A stretch of DNA of 26,238 nucleotides from an uncultured Faecalibacterium sp. (GTDB lineage Bacteria > Bacillota > Clostridia > Oscillospirales > Ruminococcaceae): positions 1-26,238 of the forward strand of contig CAKSXW010000024.1 of NCBI GenBank assembly GCA_934518555.1, in the 5' to 3' direction. Under the pieces are notes generated by a model. It made no database searches. It was not told where the DNA came from and worked only from the letters and a program-made list of their open reading frames with translations. The first letter of the stretch is position 1; every line of letters starts with the position of its first letter. Made by a program: the position numbers and the translations under genes. This document shows, piece after piece, positions 15,765-23,377 of the stretch.

Positions 15765-17267
15765 ATGCAGAGAAGTGCAGGCATTTTGCTGCCCATCAGC
15801 AGTCTGCCGTCCCCTTACGGCATCGGCTGCTTTTCGCAGGAAGCATACGATTTTGTGGACTGGCTCAAGGCAGCCGGGCAGACCTATTGGCAGATCCTGC
15901 CCCTGGGGGTGACAAGCTACGGCGACAGCCCCTATCAGAGCTTTTCGGCCTTTGCAGGCAACCCCTATTTCATCAGCCTGGACGCCCTGGTGGAGGAAGG
16001 AGTGCTGACCGCCGCTGAGTGCAAAAAGGCAAACTTTGGCCGCAAGGCAGATGATATCAATTACAGCCGCCTGTATACTGAGCGCAGCCGTCTGCTGCGG
16101 CTGGCCTACTCTCGCAGTGACATCGGCCACGATGAGGCATTCACGGCTTTCTGCGAGAAAAATAAGTGGTGGCTGGAGGATTATGCCCTGTTTATGGCGG
16201 TAAAGGGCCGCTTTGAGGGCAAACCCTGGACCCAGTGGGCAGAGGATATCCGTCTGCGCTGGCAGCCTGCCATGGACTACTACCGCCGGGAGCTTTATTT
16301 TGAGGTGGAGTACCACAAGTATCTCCAGTTCAAGTTTGACCAGCAGTGGCGCCAGCTGAAAGCCTACGCCAACAGCCAGGGCATCAAGATCATCGGGGAC
16401 ATCCCCATCTATGTGGCGCTGGATTCGGCAGACGCATGGGCAAACCCCGGGCTGTTCCAGCTGGACCAGGACAACCTGCCCACCGCAGTGGCTGGAGTCC
16501 CTCCGGACGGCTTTTCACCCGCCGGCCAGCTGTGGGGCAACCCCCTTTACCGCTGGGAGGCCCACCGGGCCACCGGCTATCAGTGGTGGATCACCCGGCT
16601 GTGGTACTGCTTTGAGCTGTATGATGTGGTACGCATCGATCACTTCCGGGGCTTTGACGAGTATTTTTCCATCCCCTACGGCAGCGAGACCGCCGTGGAG
16701 GGCCACTGGGAAAAAGGCCCCGGCATGGAGCTGTTCCGTGCGGTGGAGCAGGCACTGGGCAAACGGGACATCATTGCAGAGGACCTGGGCTACATGAGCG
16801 ACACCGTGCGGCAGCTGGTGCAGGACAGCGGCTTCCCCGGCATGAAGGTGCTGGAGTTTGCCTTTGACGCCCGGGACACCGGCAGTGCCAGCGACTACCT
16901 GCCCCACAACTACCCGGTGAACAGCGTGGCCTATACCGGCACCCACGACAACGAGACCCTGGTGTCCTGGTACCAGGCTGTCACCGATGCGGAGCGTGCC
17001 ATGGTACGGGACTACCTGTACGACTACGCCACCCCAGATGAGCAGCTGTATAAAAGCATGATCGCCCTGATCCTGCGGAGCGCAGCGGCCACCTGCATCA
17101 TCCCCATGCAGGACTGGCTGGGGCTGGACGATTCCGCCCGGATCAACAAACCCTCCACCGTGGGCCAGAACTGGCGCTGGCGGCTGAAAAAGACCCAGCT
17201 GACCAAGAAGCTCCAAAAGGAGATCTGCCAGCTGACCACCAGTTACGGGCGGATGAACTGGGCGTAA
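15765..17267 (+). CDS. malQ: 4-alpha-glucanotransferase (amylomaltase)
   Basis: Glycoside hydrolase family 77 enzyme that transfers alpha-1,4-glucan units between maltodextrins, releasing glucose and building longer chains. The 500 residues match the typical length. Catalytic residues are all present: nucleophile D292 (VRIDHFRGF), acid/base E339 (IIAEDLGYM) and D395 (GTHDNETLVSW). The N-terminal motif LLPISSLPSPYGIG and ILPLGVTSYGDSPYQSFSAF are also diagnostic. ATG 15765 was chosen because AAAGGAAGG (15746-15754) overlaps the preceding stop and the family start MQRSAGILLP follows. The reading frame is open further upstream, but that part overlaps mapP. Last gene of the PTS operon. Its products are substrates for the phosphorylase at 8.6-10.8 kb. 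Confidence 0.97.
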   Translation: MQRSAGILLPISSLPSPYGIGCFSQEAYDFVDWLKAAGQTYWQILPLGVTSYGDSPYQSFSAFAGNPYFISLDALVEEGVLTAAECKKANFGRKADDINYSRLYTERSRLLRLAYSRSDIGHDEAFTAFCEKNKWWLEDYALFMAVKGRFEGKPWTQWAEDIRLRWQPAMDYYRRELYFEVEYHKYLQFKFDQQWRQLKAYANSQGIKIIGDIPIYVALDSADAWANPGLFQLDQDNLPTAVAGVPPDGFSPAGQLWGNPLYRWEAHRATGYQWWITRLWYCFELYDVVRIDHFRGFDEYFSIPYGSETAVEGHWEKGPGMELFRAVEQALGKRDIIAEDLGYMSDTVRQLVQDSGFPGMKVLEFAFDARDTGSASDYLPHNYPVNSVAYTGTHDNETLVSWYQAVTDAERAMVRDYLYDYATPDEQLYKSMIALILRSAAATCIIPMQDWLGLDDSARINKPSTVGQNWRWRLKKTQLTKKLQKEICQLTTSYGRMNWA

Positions 17268-17459
17268 GGGCAAAAGGGTGGGCCGCTCAGCCCCCTTGAA
17301 AAAAGCGGTTCTGGTTTTTTGAAAAAGTGACCGGACCAAAAACCGGGAACCGCTGCCTGCCCTCTGCTGCGGCAGGAATCGACAAAAATGTTTGGATGAC
17401 TTTGTATAACTTTACAAAATGCAAAAAAACACGGCAAAAAAGTTGTTGCACTTTTCAGA
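17268..17459. other. Gene-free stretch with inverted repeats after malQ
   Basis: No gene is seen here. An imperfect hairpin pairs AGCGGTTC..GGTTTTT (17304-17319) with AAAAACC..GAACCGCT (17338-17354); it may be the malQ terminator, although no T-run follows the right arm. Further right, TTTGTA (17401-17406) and TACAAA (17413-17418) form a perfect inverted repeat with a 6-nt gap about 40 nt before the next -35 box, a possible operator. The rest is AT-rich. Confidence 0.5.
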
Positions 17460-17488
17460 TTGAAAGAAATAACGAAAAACGCTATACT
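17460..17488 (+). promoter_or_regulatory. Predicted promoter of the amino-acid ABC transporter
   Basis: -35 TTGAAA (17460-17465) and -10 TATACT (17483-17488), separated by 17 nt. Transcription would begin near 17495, about ten bases before a strong intrinsic terminator. Confidence 0.7.
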
Positions 17489-17504
17489 TTAACCATCAAA
17501 AGCA

Positions 17505-17541
17505 AAGACGCTTGGTGAGAGATCACCCAGCGTCTTTTTTT
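17505..17541 (+). terminator. Promoter-proximal terminator or attenuator of the ABC transporter operon
   Basis: AAGACGCT (17505-17512) pairs with AGCGTCTT (17529-17536), and inside it GGTGA with TCACC, closed by a GAGA loop, followed by a run of T to 17541. It lies between the predicted promoter and the first gene, so most transcripts should end after about 45 nt unless antitermination occurs. It could alternatively terminate read-through from malQ. Confidence 0.8.
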
Positions 17542-17601
17542 GTACCCTGCAGGGCAAGGCGGCTCTGAGGGCAGCTGGTAAGAGGAAAAGGGGAATGCAT
17601 T

Positions 17602-18327
17602 GTGATCAAACTGGAGCACGTGGAAAAATACTTCGGGGATCTGCACGTTTTAAAGGATGTGAACCTGGAGGTGGCGGAGGGCGAAAAGCTGGTGATCATC
17701 GGTCCCTCCGGCTCCGGCAAATCCACCACCGTGCGCTGTATGAACTTTCTGGAGGAGCCCACCAGCGGCCATGTTTACATTGACGGCCAGGAGCTTACCA
17801 GCAAAAACAAGACAAAGCTGGTACGGGAGACCACCAGCATGGTGTTCCAGCAGTTCAACCTGTACCCTCACATGACGGTGCTGAAAAACCTGACCCTTGC
17901 CCCCATCAAGCTCCATCACAAGACCAAGCAGGAGGCCGAGGAGCTGGCCTACCACTACCTGGAGGTGGTGGGGCTGCGGGACAAGGCAAACGTCTACCCG
18001 GCCCAGCTGTCCGGCGGCCAGCAGCAGCGCATCGCCATTGCCCGGGCCCTGTGCGCCCAGACCAAGATCATCCTGTTCGACGAGCCCACCAGTGCCCTGG
18101 ACCCGGAGACCATTCAGGAGGTGCTGGATGTCATGGTGCGGCTGGCCCATGAAAAAAACATCACCATGGTGGTGGTCACCCACGAAATGGGGTTTGCCCG
18201 GCAGGTGGCCGATCGGGTGGTGTTTATGGCCGACGGCCAGATCCTGGAAGAAGGCACACCGGAGCACTTCTTCAAAAATCCCAAGAACGAGCGAGTGCGC
18301 CAGTTCTTGGGCAAGATCATCCGATAA
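17602..18327 (+). CDS. Polar amino-acid ABC transporter, ATP-binding subunit
   Basis: Cytoplasmic ATPase of a GlnQ/HisP-type uptake transporter, 241 residues, the standard length. Motifs: Walker [10 protein letters not shown] (34-42), Q-loop at Q83, signature LSGGQQQR (136-143), Walker B IILFDEP (156-162), and switch histidine H194 in VVTHEM. Start is GTG at 17602 with AAAAGGGG some 9 nt upstream; an ATG at 17595 is in another frame. It is the first gene of a set with a lipoprotein and two permeases. The substrate is probably a polar amino acid such as glutamine, glutamate, aspartate, arginine or cystine; sequence does not decide. Expression probably depends on the leader terminator just upstream. 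Confidence 0.95.
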   Translation: MIKLEHVEKYFGDLHVLKDVNLEVAEGEKLVIIGPSGSGKSTTVRCMNFLEEPTSGHVYIDGQELTSKNKTKLVRETTSMVFQQFNLYPHMTVLKNLTLAPIKLHHKTKQEAEELAYHYLEVVGLRDKANVYPAQLSGGQQQRIAIARALCAQTKIILFDEPTSALDPETIQEVLDVMVRLAHEKNITMVVVTHEMGFARQVADRVVFMADGQILEEGTPEHFFKNPKNERVRQFLGKIIR

Positions 18328-18449
18328 GCAGTTTTGGTCACTGCGGAGCTGCCGCAGCACAAGCAGCAGCCCGTTGTGGATAGAACAGCCCATAAGGGGC
18401 GGAAGGGAAAGCCGCCTGGGCTGCAGATCTGATAGAGGAGTGTATTGTT

Positions 18450-19355
18450 ATGAAAAAGATCTCTCGTCGTAGTTTTGTCAAGGCCGCTGGCACGGCCGCT
18501 GCGCTCACTGCCCTCACCGCCTGCGGTGGTTCCGCTGGCTCCGGGGCTGCATCCACTGCATCCTCTGCCGCCTCCGGCAGTGCAGCTGCTTCTTCGGAGG
18601 CAGTTTCTGCGGATGTGCAGGCCATCAAGGACCGGGGCGTGCTGAAGGTAGGCGTCAAGAACGCCGTTAAGGGCTTCAGCTTCCAGGATACCCTCACCGG
18701 AGAGTATACCGGTCTGGAGGATAGTCTGGCTGAGCTGATCGCCGAGGACCTGGGGGTGGACGTGGAGTTTACCACCGTCACCGCCGCTACCCGTGGCGAG
18801 CTGCTGGATTCCGGTGACATCGACTGCGTGCTGGCTACCTTTACCATTACCGAGGAACGCCGCAAGAGCTGGGACTTCTCCACCCCCTACTACACCGACT
18901 ACGTCAGTGTTCTGGTGGAGGATTCCTCCGGCATCAAGGCACTGGCAGACCTGAAGGACAAGGTGGTGGGCGTTTCCTCCGGCTCCACCTCTGCCCGGGC
19001 CCTGGTGCAGGAGATGATCGACGAGGGCATCATTTCCGGCGATGGCTTTGATGCCGACACCTTCAATGCGGATACCTGGAAGGAGGGAGTCTCCTTCCGT
19101 CAGTACGACGATTACCCTGCCATCAGCACTGCACTGAGCGCAGGAGAGGTAAACGGCTTCTGCGTGGATAAGTCCATTCTGGCCATCTACAAGACCGAGG
19201 GCCGCAGCTACATTGATGCAGAGTTCAGCCCCCAGGAGTACGGCGTGGCCACCAAGAAGGGCAGCGGCTTCTCTGCAGTGTGCGATGAGCTGGTCACCGG
19301 TTGGCTGGCAGACGGCACCATTGACGGCCTGATCAAGGACAACGGCCTGGCATGA
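18450..19355 (+). CDS. Amino-acid ABC transporter, substrate-binding lipoprotein
   Basis: Solute-binding protein of family 3, 301 residues, that captures an amino acid outside the cell and delivers it to the permeases. The signal peptide carries a twin-arginine-like motif SRRSFVK (5-11), a short hydrophobic stretch and a lipobox LTAC with C25 as the acylation site. A Gly/Ala/Ser-rich flexible linker runs to about 50. The binding domain follows: GVLKVGVKNAVKGFSF, GEYTGLEDSLAELIAE, DCVLATFTITEERRKSWDFS and GVATKKGSGF. The motifs match glutamate/glutamine/aspartate binders in general. ATG 18450 has GAGGAG at 18435-18440. A 122-nt gap separates it from the ATPase gene; no promoter was recognised there. 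Confidence 0.94.
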   Translation: MKKISRRSFVKAAGTAAALTALTACGGSAGSGAASTASSAASGSAAASSEAVSADVQAIKDRGVLKVGVKNAVKGFSFQDTLTGEYTGLEDSLAELIAEDLGVDVEFTTVTAATRGELLDSGDIDCVLATFTITEERRKSWDFSTPYYTDYVSVLVEDSSGIKALADLKDKVVGVSSGSTSARALVQEMIDEGIISGDGFDADTFNADTWKEGVSFRQYDDYPAISTALSAGEVNGFCVDKSILAIYKTEGRSYIDAEFSPQEYGVATKKGSGFSAVCDELVTGWLADGTIDGLIKDNGLA

Positions 19356-19395
19356 CCCTGGCAGTCAGACGGTTTGGGAGAAAGGAGTGTTCGTT

Positions 19396-20133
19396 ATGTC
19401 CGGTCTGTTTTCCATGGACGCATGGGCAACGGTGTGGAACCACCGGGAGAGCTTTCTGCTGGGGCTGGGCAACACCCTGATGACGGCGTTTTTTGCCCTG
19501 GCACTGGCCTTTGCCCTGGGCATTGCCCTGGGGCTGCTGGCCACCAGCGGCAAAAAGCCTCTGCAATTCATTGCACGGGTGTATGTGGAGTTTATCCAGA
19601 ACACGCCGCTGCTGCTGCAGCTGTGCTTTTTGTACTATGCGCTGGCCTTTGCAGGCTTAAGCATGGGTGTCATTCGCACCGGCATCATTGCACTGGGCGT
19701 TTACACCGGAGCCTATATGGGCGAGGTGGTCCGTGCCGCCATCCAGTCGGTGCCCAAAGGGCAGTTTGAGGCAGCCCAGGCCCAGGGCTTTGGGTATCTG
19801 CAGCGGATGGCTTACATCATCCTGCCCCAGAGCATCCCGGTGATGCTGCCGCCCATGGTCAACCAGGTGGTGAACCTGTTCAAGAACACCTCCTGCCTGT
19901 ACATCGTAGGCGGTGCCGACCTCATCAGCGTGACCTACAGCTTCGTCACCGGTGCTTCCACCGGCGGTGCCTATGCACCGGCCTACATCGTCTGCGGTGC
20001 CATCTTCTTTGTGGTGTGCTTCCCCCTGTCTACCCTGGCTACTCGTTGGGAGGCCTCTCTCAAGGAGCGCAAGGGCAAGGCTGACCCTGCCCTGCGCTCT
20101 GCAAAGGCCACAGCTTTGAAGGAGGCGGCATAA
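19396..20133 (+). CDS. Amino-acid ABC transporter permease 1
   Basis: Inner-membrane subunit of the HisMQ family, 245 residues with about five hydrophobic helices. Visible family marks: LGLGNTLMTAFFALALAFAL near the start, EFIQNTPLLLQLCFLYYAL, and the EAA loop EAAQAQGFGYLQRMAYIILPQ-type segment that docks on the ATPase. Start ATG 19396 is preceded by GAAAGGAG with 8 nt spacing; the in-frame GTG at 19387 overlaps that ribosome site and is less likely. It directly abuts the second permease gene, so a heterodimeric channel is expected. The C-terminal tail is Lys/Ala-rich. Confidence 0.94.
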   Translation: MSGLFSMDAWATVWNHRESFLLGLGNTLMTAFFALALAFALGIALGLLATSGKKPLQFIARVYVEFIQNTPLLLQLCFLYYALAFAGLSMGVIRTGIIALGVYTGAYMGEVVRAAIQSVPKGQFEAAQAQGFGYLQRMAYIILPQSIPVMLPPMVNQVVNLFKNTSCLYIVGGADLISVTYSFVTGASTGGAYAPAYIVCGAIFFVVCFPLSTLATRWEASLKERKGKADPALRSAKATALKEAA

Positions 20134-20907
20134 ATGAGGACCCTTGCTTCCAGCTTTTCCATCCTCGCCCAGCCGGGCGTGCTGCTGTACCTGCTGCGAG
20201 GGGTGGCCTTTACCTGCATCATCTCGGTGCTGGGGGTCATTCTGGGCCTGGTGCTGGGGTCGTTGCTGGCCCTGGCCCGTACCTATTGTAAAAAGGGCCC
20301 GGCCCGCATCCTGGGCTGGCTGTCCGCCGGGTACATCGAGCTGTTCCGGAACACGCCCTATCTGTTGTGGATCTTTGTGTGCGTGGTGTTCTGCCCCTGC
20401 CCGGCCTTTTTTGCCCACAAGATGTTCGGCCTGACCAGTGTGGAGATGAAGCTGCTGTTCAAGGCGGCTCTGGCCCTGATCCTGTTCAACTCCTCGGTGA
20501 TCGCAGAGATCGTCCGGGGTGGGCTGAACGGCGTGGCCAAGGGCCAGTTTGAGGCAGGCTACGCCCAGGGCTTCAACACGGCGGAGGTGCTGCTGTACAT
20601 CATCCTGCCCCAGGCCTACCGGAACATCATCCCCACCCTGCTCAGTCAGGTGATCACCACCATCAAGGATTCCTCCTACCTTGCCAACGTGGCCACCATT
20701 GAGCTCATGGCCCGTATCCGCCAGCTGCTGAGTGCCGCCGGCACCTACAACGGCCTGGGTACGGTGAATGTTTCGGACGTGATGGTGCTGTTCGGCACCG
20801 CCTGCGTCATCTACTTTATCATCAACTTCGCCCTGAGCTGCATTGTTCGCTCCATGCAGACCCGGCGGAAGAAAGCCCTGGTCTTTGCTCCGGCAAAGGC
20901 CGCATAA
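20134..20907 (+). CDS. Amino-acid ABC transporter permease 2
   Basis: Second HisMQ-family permease, 257 residues, pairing with permease 1. It shows YLLRGVAFTCIISVLGVILG, the YIELFRNTPYLLWIFVC segment, NSSVIAEIVRGGLNGVAKGQ and the EAA loop (EAGYAQGFNTAEVLLYIILP). The start ATG immediately follows the previous stop codon (0-nt gap), with AAGGAGG (20119-20125) inside the end of the upstream gene, so translation is coupled. Last gene of the transporter set, followed by a strong terminator. Confidence 0.94.
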   Translation: MRTLASSFSILAQPGVLLYLLRGVAFTCIISVLGVILGLVLGSLLALARTYCKKGPARILGWLSAGYIELFRNTPYLLWIFVCVVFCPCPAFFAHKMFGLTSVEMKLLFKAALALILFNSSVIAEIVRGGLNGVAKGQFEAGYAQGFNTAEVLLYIILPQAYRNIIPTLLSQVITTIKDSSYLANVATIELMARIRQLLSAAGTYNGLGTVNVSDVMVLFGTACVIYFIINFALSCIVRSMQTRRKKALVFAPAKAA

Positions 20908-20962
20908 AACCCGACATTTCCGTTCTCTTTTTCACCTCTTTTTTCTTTCCCCACCCACAGAG

Positions 20963-21000
20963 GAACGCCCCCGGCAGCACAGCAGCTGCCGGGGGCGTTC
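20963..21000 (+). terminator. Strong terminator after the ABC transporter
   Basis: GAACGCCCCCGGCAGC (20963-20978) and its perfect complement (20985-21000) form a 16-bp GC-rich stem with a 6-nt loop. The T-rich flank lies on the left side, which is less usual for a rightward terminator, but the position is right. Confidence 0.7.
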
Positions 21001-21058
21001 TGTTGCTGTCCGGTCAGAGGAGCATTGCGCCGGGTCACCGCAGCCGCCCCATTCTCCG

Positions 21059-21087
21059 TTGCAATTTAACAAAAAATGTGTTTCAAT
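21059..21087 (+). promoter_or_regulatory. Possible promoter of the LytTR/kinase pair
   Basis: -35 TTGCAA (21059-21064) and a weak -10 TTCAAT (21082-21087) with 17 nt between, about 35 nt before the response regulator start. Confidence 0.35.
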
Positions 21088-21122
21088 AGGGAAAACGACG
21101 AAAAACGAAAGGGGAGAAAGGG

Positions 21123-21833
21123 ATGCTGAAGATCGCAGTGGTGGAGGACCAGGCCGAGACCCGGGAATGCCTGGTCCGGTTCATCCAGCAATACACCACA
21201 GAGCAGGGGCTCCAGGTGGAGGTCTGCCCCATGGAGGATGGCGCTGCCATTGCCCAGCACTACCAGCCGGGCTTTGACATCATCTTTCTGGACGTGGAAA
21301 TGCCCCGGCTGGACGGCTTTGGGGCCGCAGAGGCCATCCGGGCCGTGGACCCGGAGGTGGTGCTGGTGTTCGTGACCAACATGGCCCAGTATGCCATCCG
21401 GGGCTACGAGGTGGACGCTTTGGACTATGTGCTGAAGCCGGTGAACTACTACCAGTTCTGCACCAAGCTCTCCCGGGCCATCCAGCGAGTGCAGCGGCGC
21501 AAGGGCGGCCAGGTGGTGCTGCAGCTGGCTGGCGGCGGCATCCAGCTGCTGGACACCGCCGATATCCGCTACCTGGAAACTCGCAGCCGGATGCTGTACT
21601 ACCACACCTCCAAGGGGGAGTTTGCAGTGCGGGCCAGCCTGCAAAGTGCCGAAAAGCAGCTGGCGGCCTACCACTTTGTCCGCTGCAACCAGTGCTACCT
21701 GGTAAACCTGGCCTATGTGCGAGGGGTGGAAAATGACTTTGCCCTGGTGGAAGATCATCGGCTGGAGATCAGCCGCCGGCAGCGAGGAGCATTTCTGACC
21801 GCCGTAGCCTCCTATATGGGAGGTGTACTGTGA
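21123..21833 (+). CDS. LytTR-family response regulator
   Basis: Two-component response regulator of the AgrA/LytR type, 236 residues. Receiver domain about 1-120 with acidic pocket E8/D9 (VVEDQ), phospho-acceptor D57 (IIFLDVEMP), switch T85 (FVTNM) and K105 (DYVLKPVN). LytTR DNA-binding domain about 130-232 (ADIRYLETRSRMLYYHT ... FVRCNQCYLVNLAYVRGVE). ATG 21123 follows a purine-rich GGGGAGAAAGG. The gene overlaps the kinase gene by 4 nt. Members of this family bind paired direct repeats and often control peptide signalling, bacteriocins or exopolysaccharide; no target or signal peptide gene is recognisable here. Confidence 0.93.
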   Translation: MLKIAVVEDQAETRECLVRFIQQYTTEQGLQVEVCPMEDGAAIAQHYQPGFDIIFLDVEMPRLDGFGAAEAIRAVDPEVVLVFVTNMAQYAIRGYEVDALDYVLKPVNYYQFCTKLSRAIQRVQRRKGGQVVLQLAGGGIQLLDTADIRYLETRSRMLYYHTSKGEFAVRASLQSAEKQLAAYHFVRCNQCYLVNLAYVRGVENDFALVEDHRLEISRRQRGAFLTAVASYMGGVL

Positions 21834-23119
21834 CTGCACCGCTGCTGAACAGCCTGCTCCGGGCGCTGCTGCGCTGGTGCTCTGCCTTGGCCTTCTGCTG
21901 GCCTCTGCGGCACCGGAAGCATTTTTGGGGCCGGGCCTGTGGGATGCTGCTGCCCCTGGTGCTGCTGGCCTGGGTGCTGGACCCACTGGCACGCTCCCAC
22001 GTGCTGTGGCAGCAGCAGCTGTTACAGCTGCTGCTCTATGTCTCCTTTTTTGCGCTGCTGAGCGGCATGATCTATCTGTGTGCAGACATCAATAAAAAAG
22101 GTGCTATGTACTGCGCCGTGTGGAGCCTGCTTATCGCCCAGTGCGCCTATGAGGGCTGGAGCTTTCTGGAAGTGTTCTTCATCCGGCAGGGGCACCCCTT
22201 GAACATGAACGCTCCCGGGCCCATCCTGATGCAGCTGATCTCCGGGGCGGCGTTCTTCGGGGCAGTGTACGGGCTGCTGGCCCGGCATCTTCCCTATAAG
22301 GGTGGATATCATATCGGCCCCCGGCAGCTGATCAGTGCGTTTTTTATCGGCATCCTGTTCATGGTACAGGCGGCGGTGCTGAGTGATACCTCCATCAGAT
22401 TCTGGCCCATCAGCATGATCACCACCCTGGTGGTGGGGCAGTTCTACTTTTTGACCATGCTGTACTTCCAGACGGAGCTGTTCAAGAAGGCGGCCATTGA
22501 AAAGGAACGGGACGCCCTGAACCTGCTCTACGAGCGGCAGCGGCAGCAGTACCAGGTGGCCCGGCAGAACGTGCAGATCATCAATAAGCGCTGCCACGAG
22601 CTGCGAGTGCAGATCGCCAACCTCCGGAAGCTGGCCCCGGAGGCAGTGCCCCCGGAGAGCCTGGCAGAAGCCGAGCAGGCAGTGCGGCTCTACGATGCCG
22701 GCTGCAACACCGGCAACGAGGTGCTGGACGTGGTGCTTACGGAAAAAAGCCTGCTGTGCCAGTCCCGGGGCATCCAGCTGAACGCCGTGGCCAACGGCAG
22801 CTGCTTGGGTTTTTTTGAGGCAGGGGACCTGTATGCCCTTTTTGCCAACGCCCTGGACCACGCTGTGGAAAGTGCCGTGGCGGTGCCCCAGCCGGAGCGC
22901 CGGGTCATCGATCTGCTGGTGTGTGTCCGGCAGGGGTTCGTGGTGATAAACGTTATCAGCCCTTTGCGGCCCCCGGAAAAACGGGAGAGCCGCCCCACCC
23001 AATATGAACTGAAGGTGCTCAAGCGCATCGTACAAAAATATAAAGGGACCCTGACCATGGAAACCCAGGGGGATTTTTTTGCGGAAAAGATCATTTTTCC
23101 CATAGGCTCCATCCTGTAA
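21830..23119 (+). CDS. GHKL-type sensor histidine kinase with atypical ATP lid
   Basis: Membrane sensor kinase of the AgrC/HPK10-like group, 429 residues. Residues about 1-215 hold roughly six transmembrane helices with little extracellular sequence, as in peptide sensors. A helical stalk (220-255) leads to the phosphate-accepting region with H256 (CHELRVQIANLRKL). The ATPase domain has an N-box NALDHAVESA (N340, D343). The position normally N in NALDNA is H344. The usual G-x-G-L lid motif is replaced by QYELKVLKRIV (391-401), lacking both glycines. The start is GTG 21830, overlapping the regulator stop as GTGA, with GGGAGG (21818-21823) in front. Forms a pair with the LytTR regulator. Kinase activity is uncertain because of the lid changes. 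Confidence 0.85.
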   Translation: MTAPLLNSLLRALLRWCSALAFCWPLRHRKHFWGRACGMLLPLVLLAWVLDPLARSHVLWQQQLLQLLLYVSFFALLSGMIYLCADINKKGAMYCAVWSLLIAQCAYEGWSFLEVFFIRQGHPLNMNAPGPILMQLISGAAFFGAVYGLLARHLPYKGGYHIGPRQLISAFFIGILFMVQAAVLSDTSIRFWPISMITTLVVGQFYFLTMLYFQTELFKKAAIEKERDALNLLYERQRQQYQVARQNVQIINKRCHELRVQIANLRKLAPEAVPPESLAEAEQAVRLYDAGCNTGNEVLDVVLTEKSLLCQSRGIQLNAVANGSCLGFFEAGDLYALFANALDHAVESAVAVPQPERRVIDLLVCVRQGFVVINVISPLRPPEKRESRPTQYELKVLKRIVQKYKGTLTMETQGDFFAEKIIFPIGSIL

Positions 23120-23129
23120 GACCACCCTC

Positions 23130-23179
23130 ACCGCTGCAGAAGCTCCGGAAACGGAGAAGCTGCAGCGGTTTTCTTTTTT
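23130..23179 (+). terminator. Terminator of the two-component operon
   Basis: ACCGCTGCAG (23130-23139) pairs with CTGCAGCGGT (23160-23169); an inner CTCCG/CGGAG helix is capped by GAAA. TTTTCTTTTTT follows. A textbook intrinsic terminator. Confidence 0.9.
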
Positions 23180-23377
23180 GCCGAAAGTTGGATACATCTG
23201 TTTGTGAGAGATGCACAAATATATCAGTTGAATTTTGGAAGCGCAAAACCGAATGTGCACGCAAAACGACCGATTGTCCCCGGCGTCTTGCGAAATTTGG
23301 TGGCTTTGATAAACTATCTACGAAAGAGAGCGGAGGGCAAAAAACTGCCCTATAACAACCAAAATAGGAGGAACCCC

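Noticed and set aside
17505..17541. T-box or metabolite riboswitch ahead of the ABC transporter
   Set aside because: The predicted start site is only about ten bases before the terminator, leaving no space for an aptamer or specifier stem, and no T-box sequence motif is seen.
23204..23377. 58-codon upstream extension of the GH2 protein
   Set aside because: No ribosome site, no similarity to GH2 proteins, and AGGAGG sits properly before ATG 23378.
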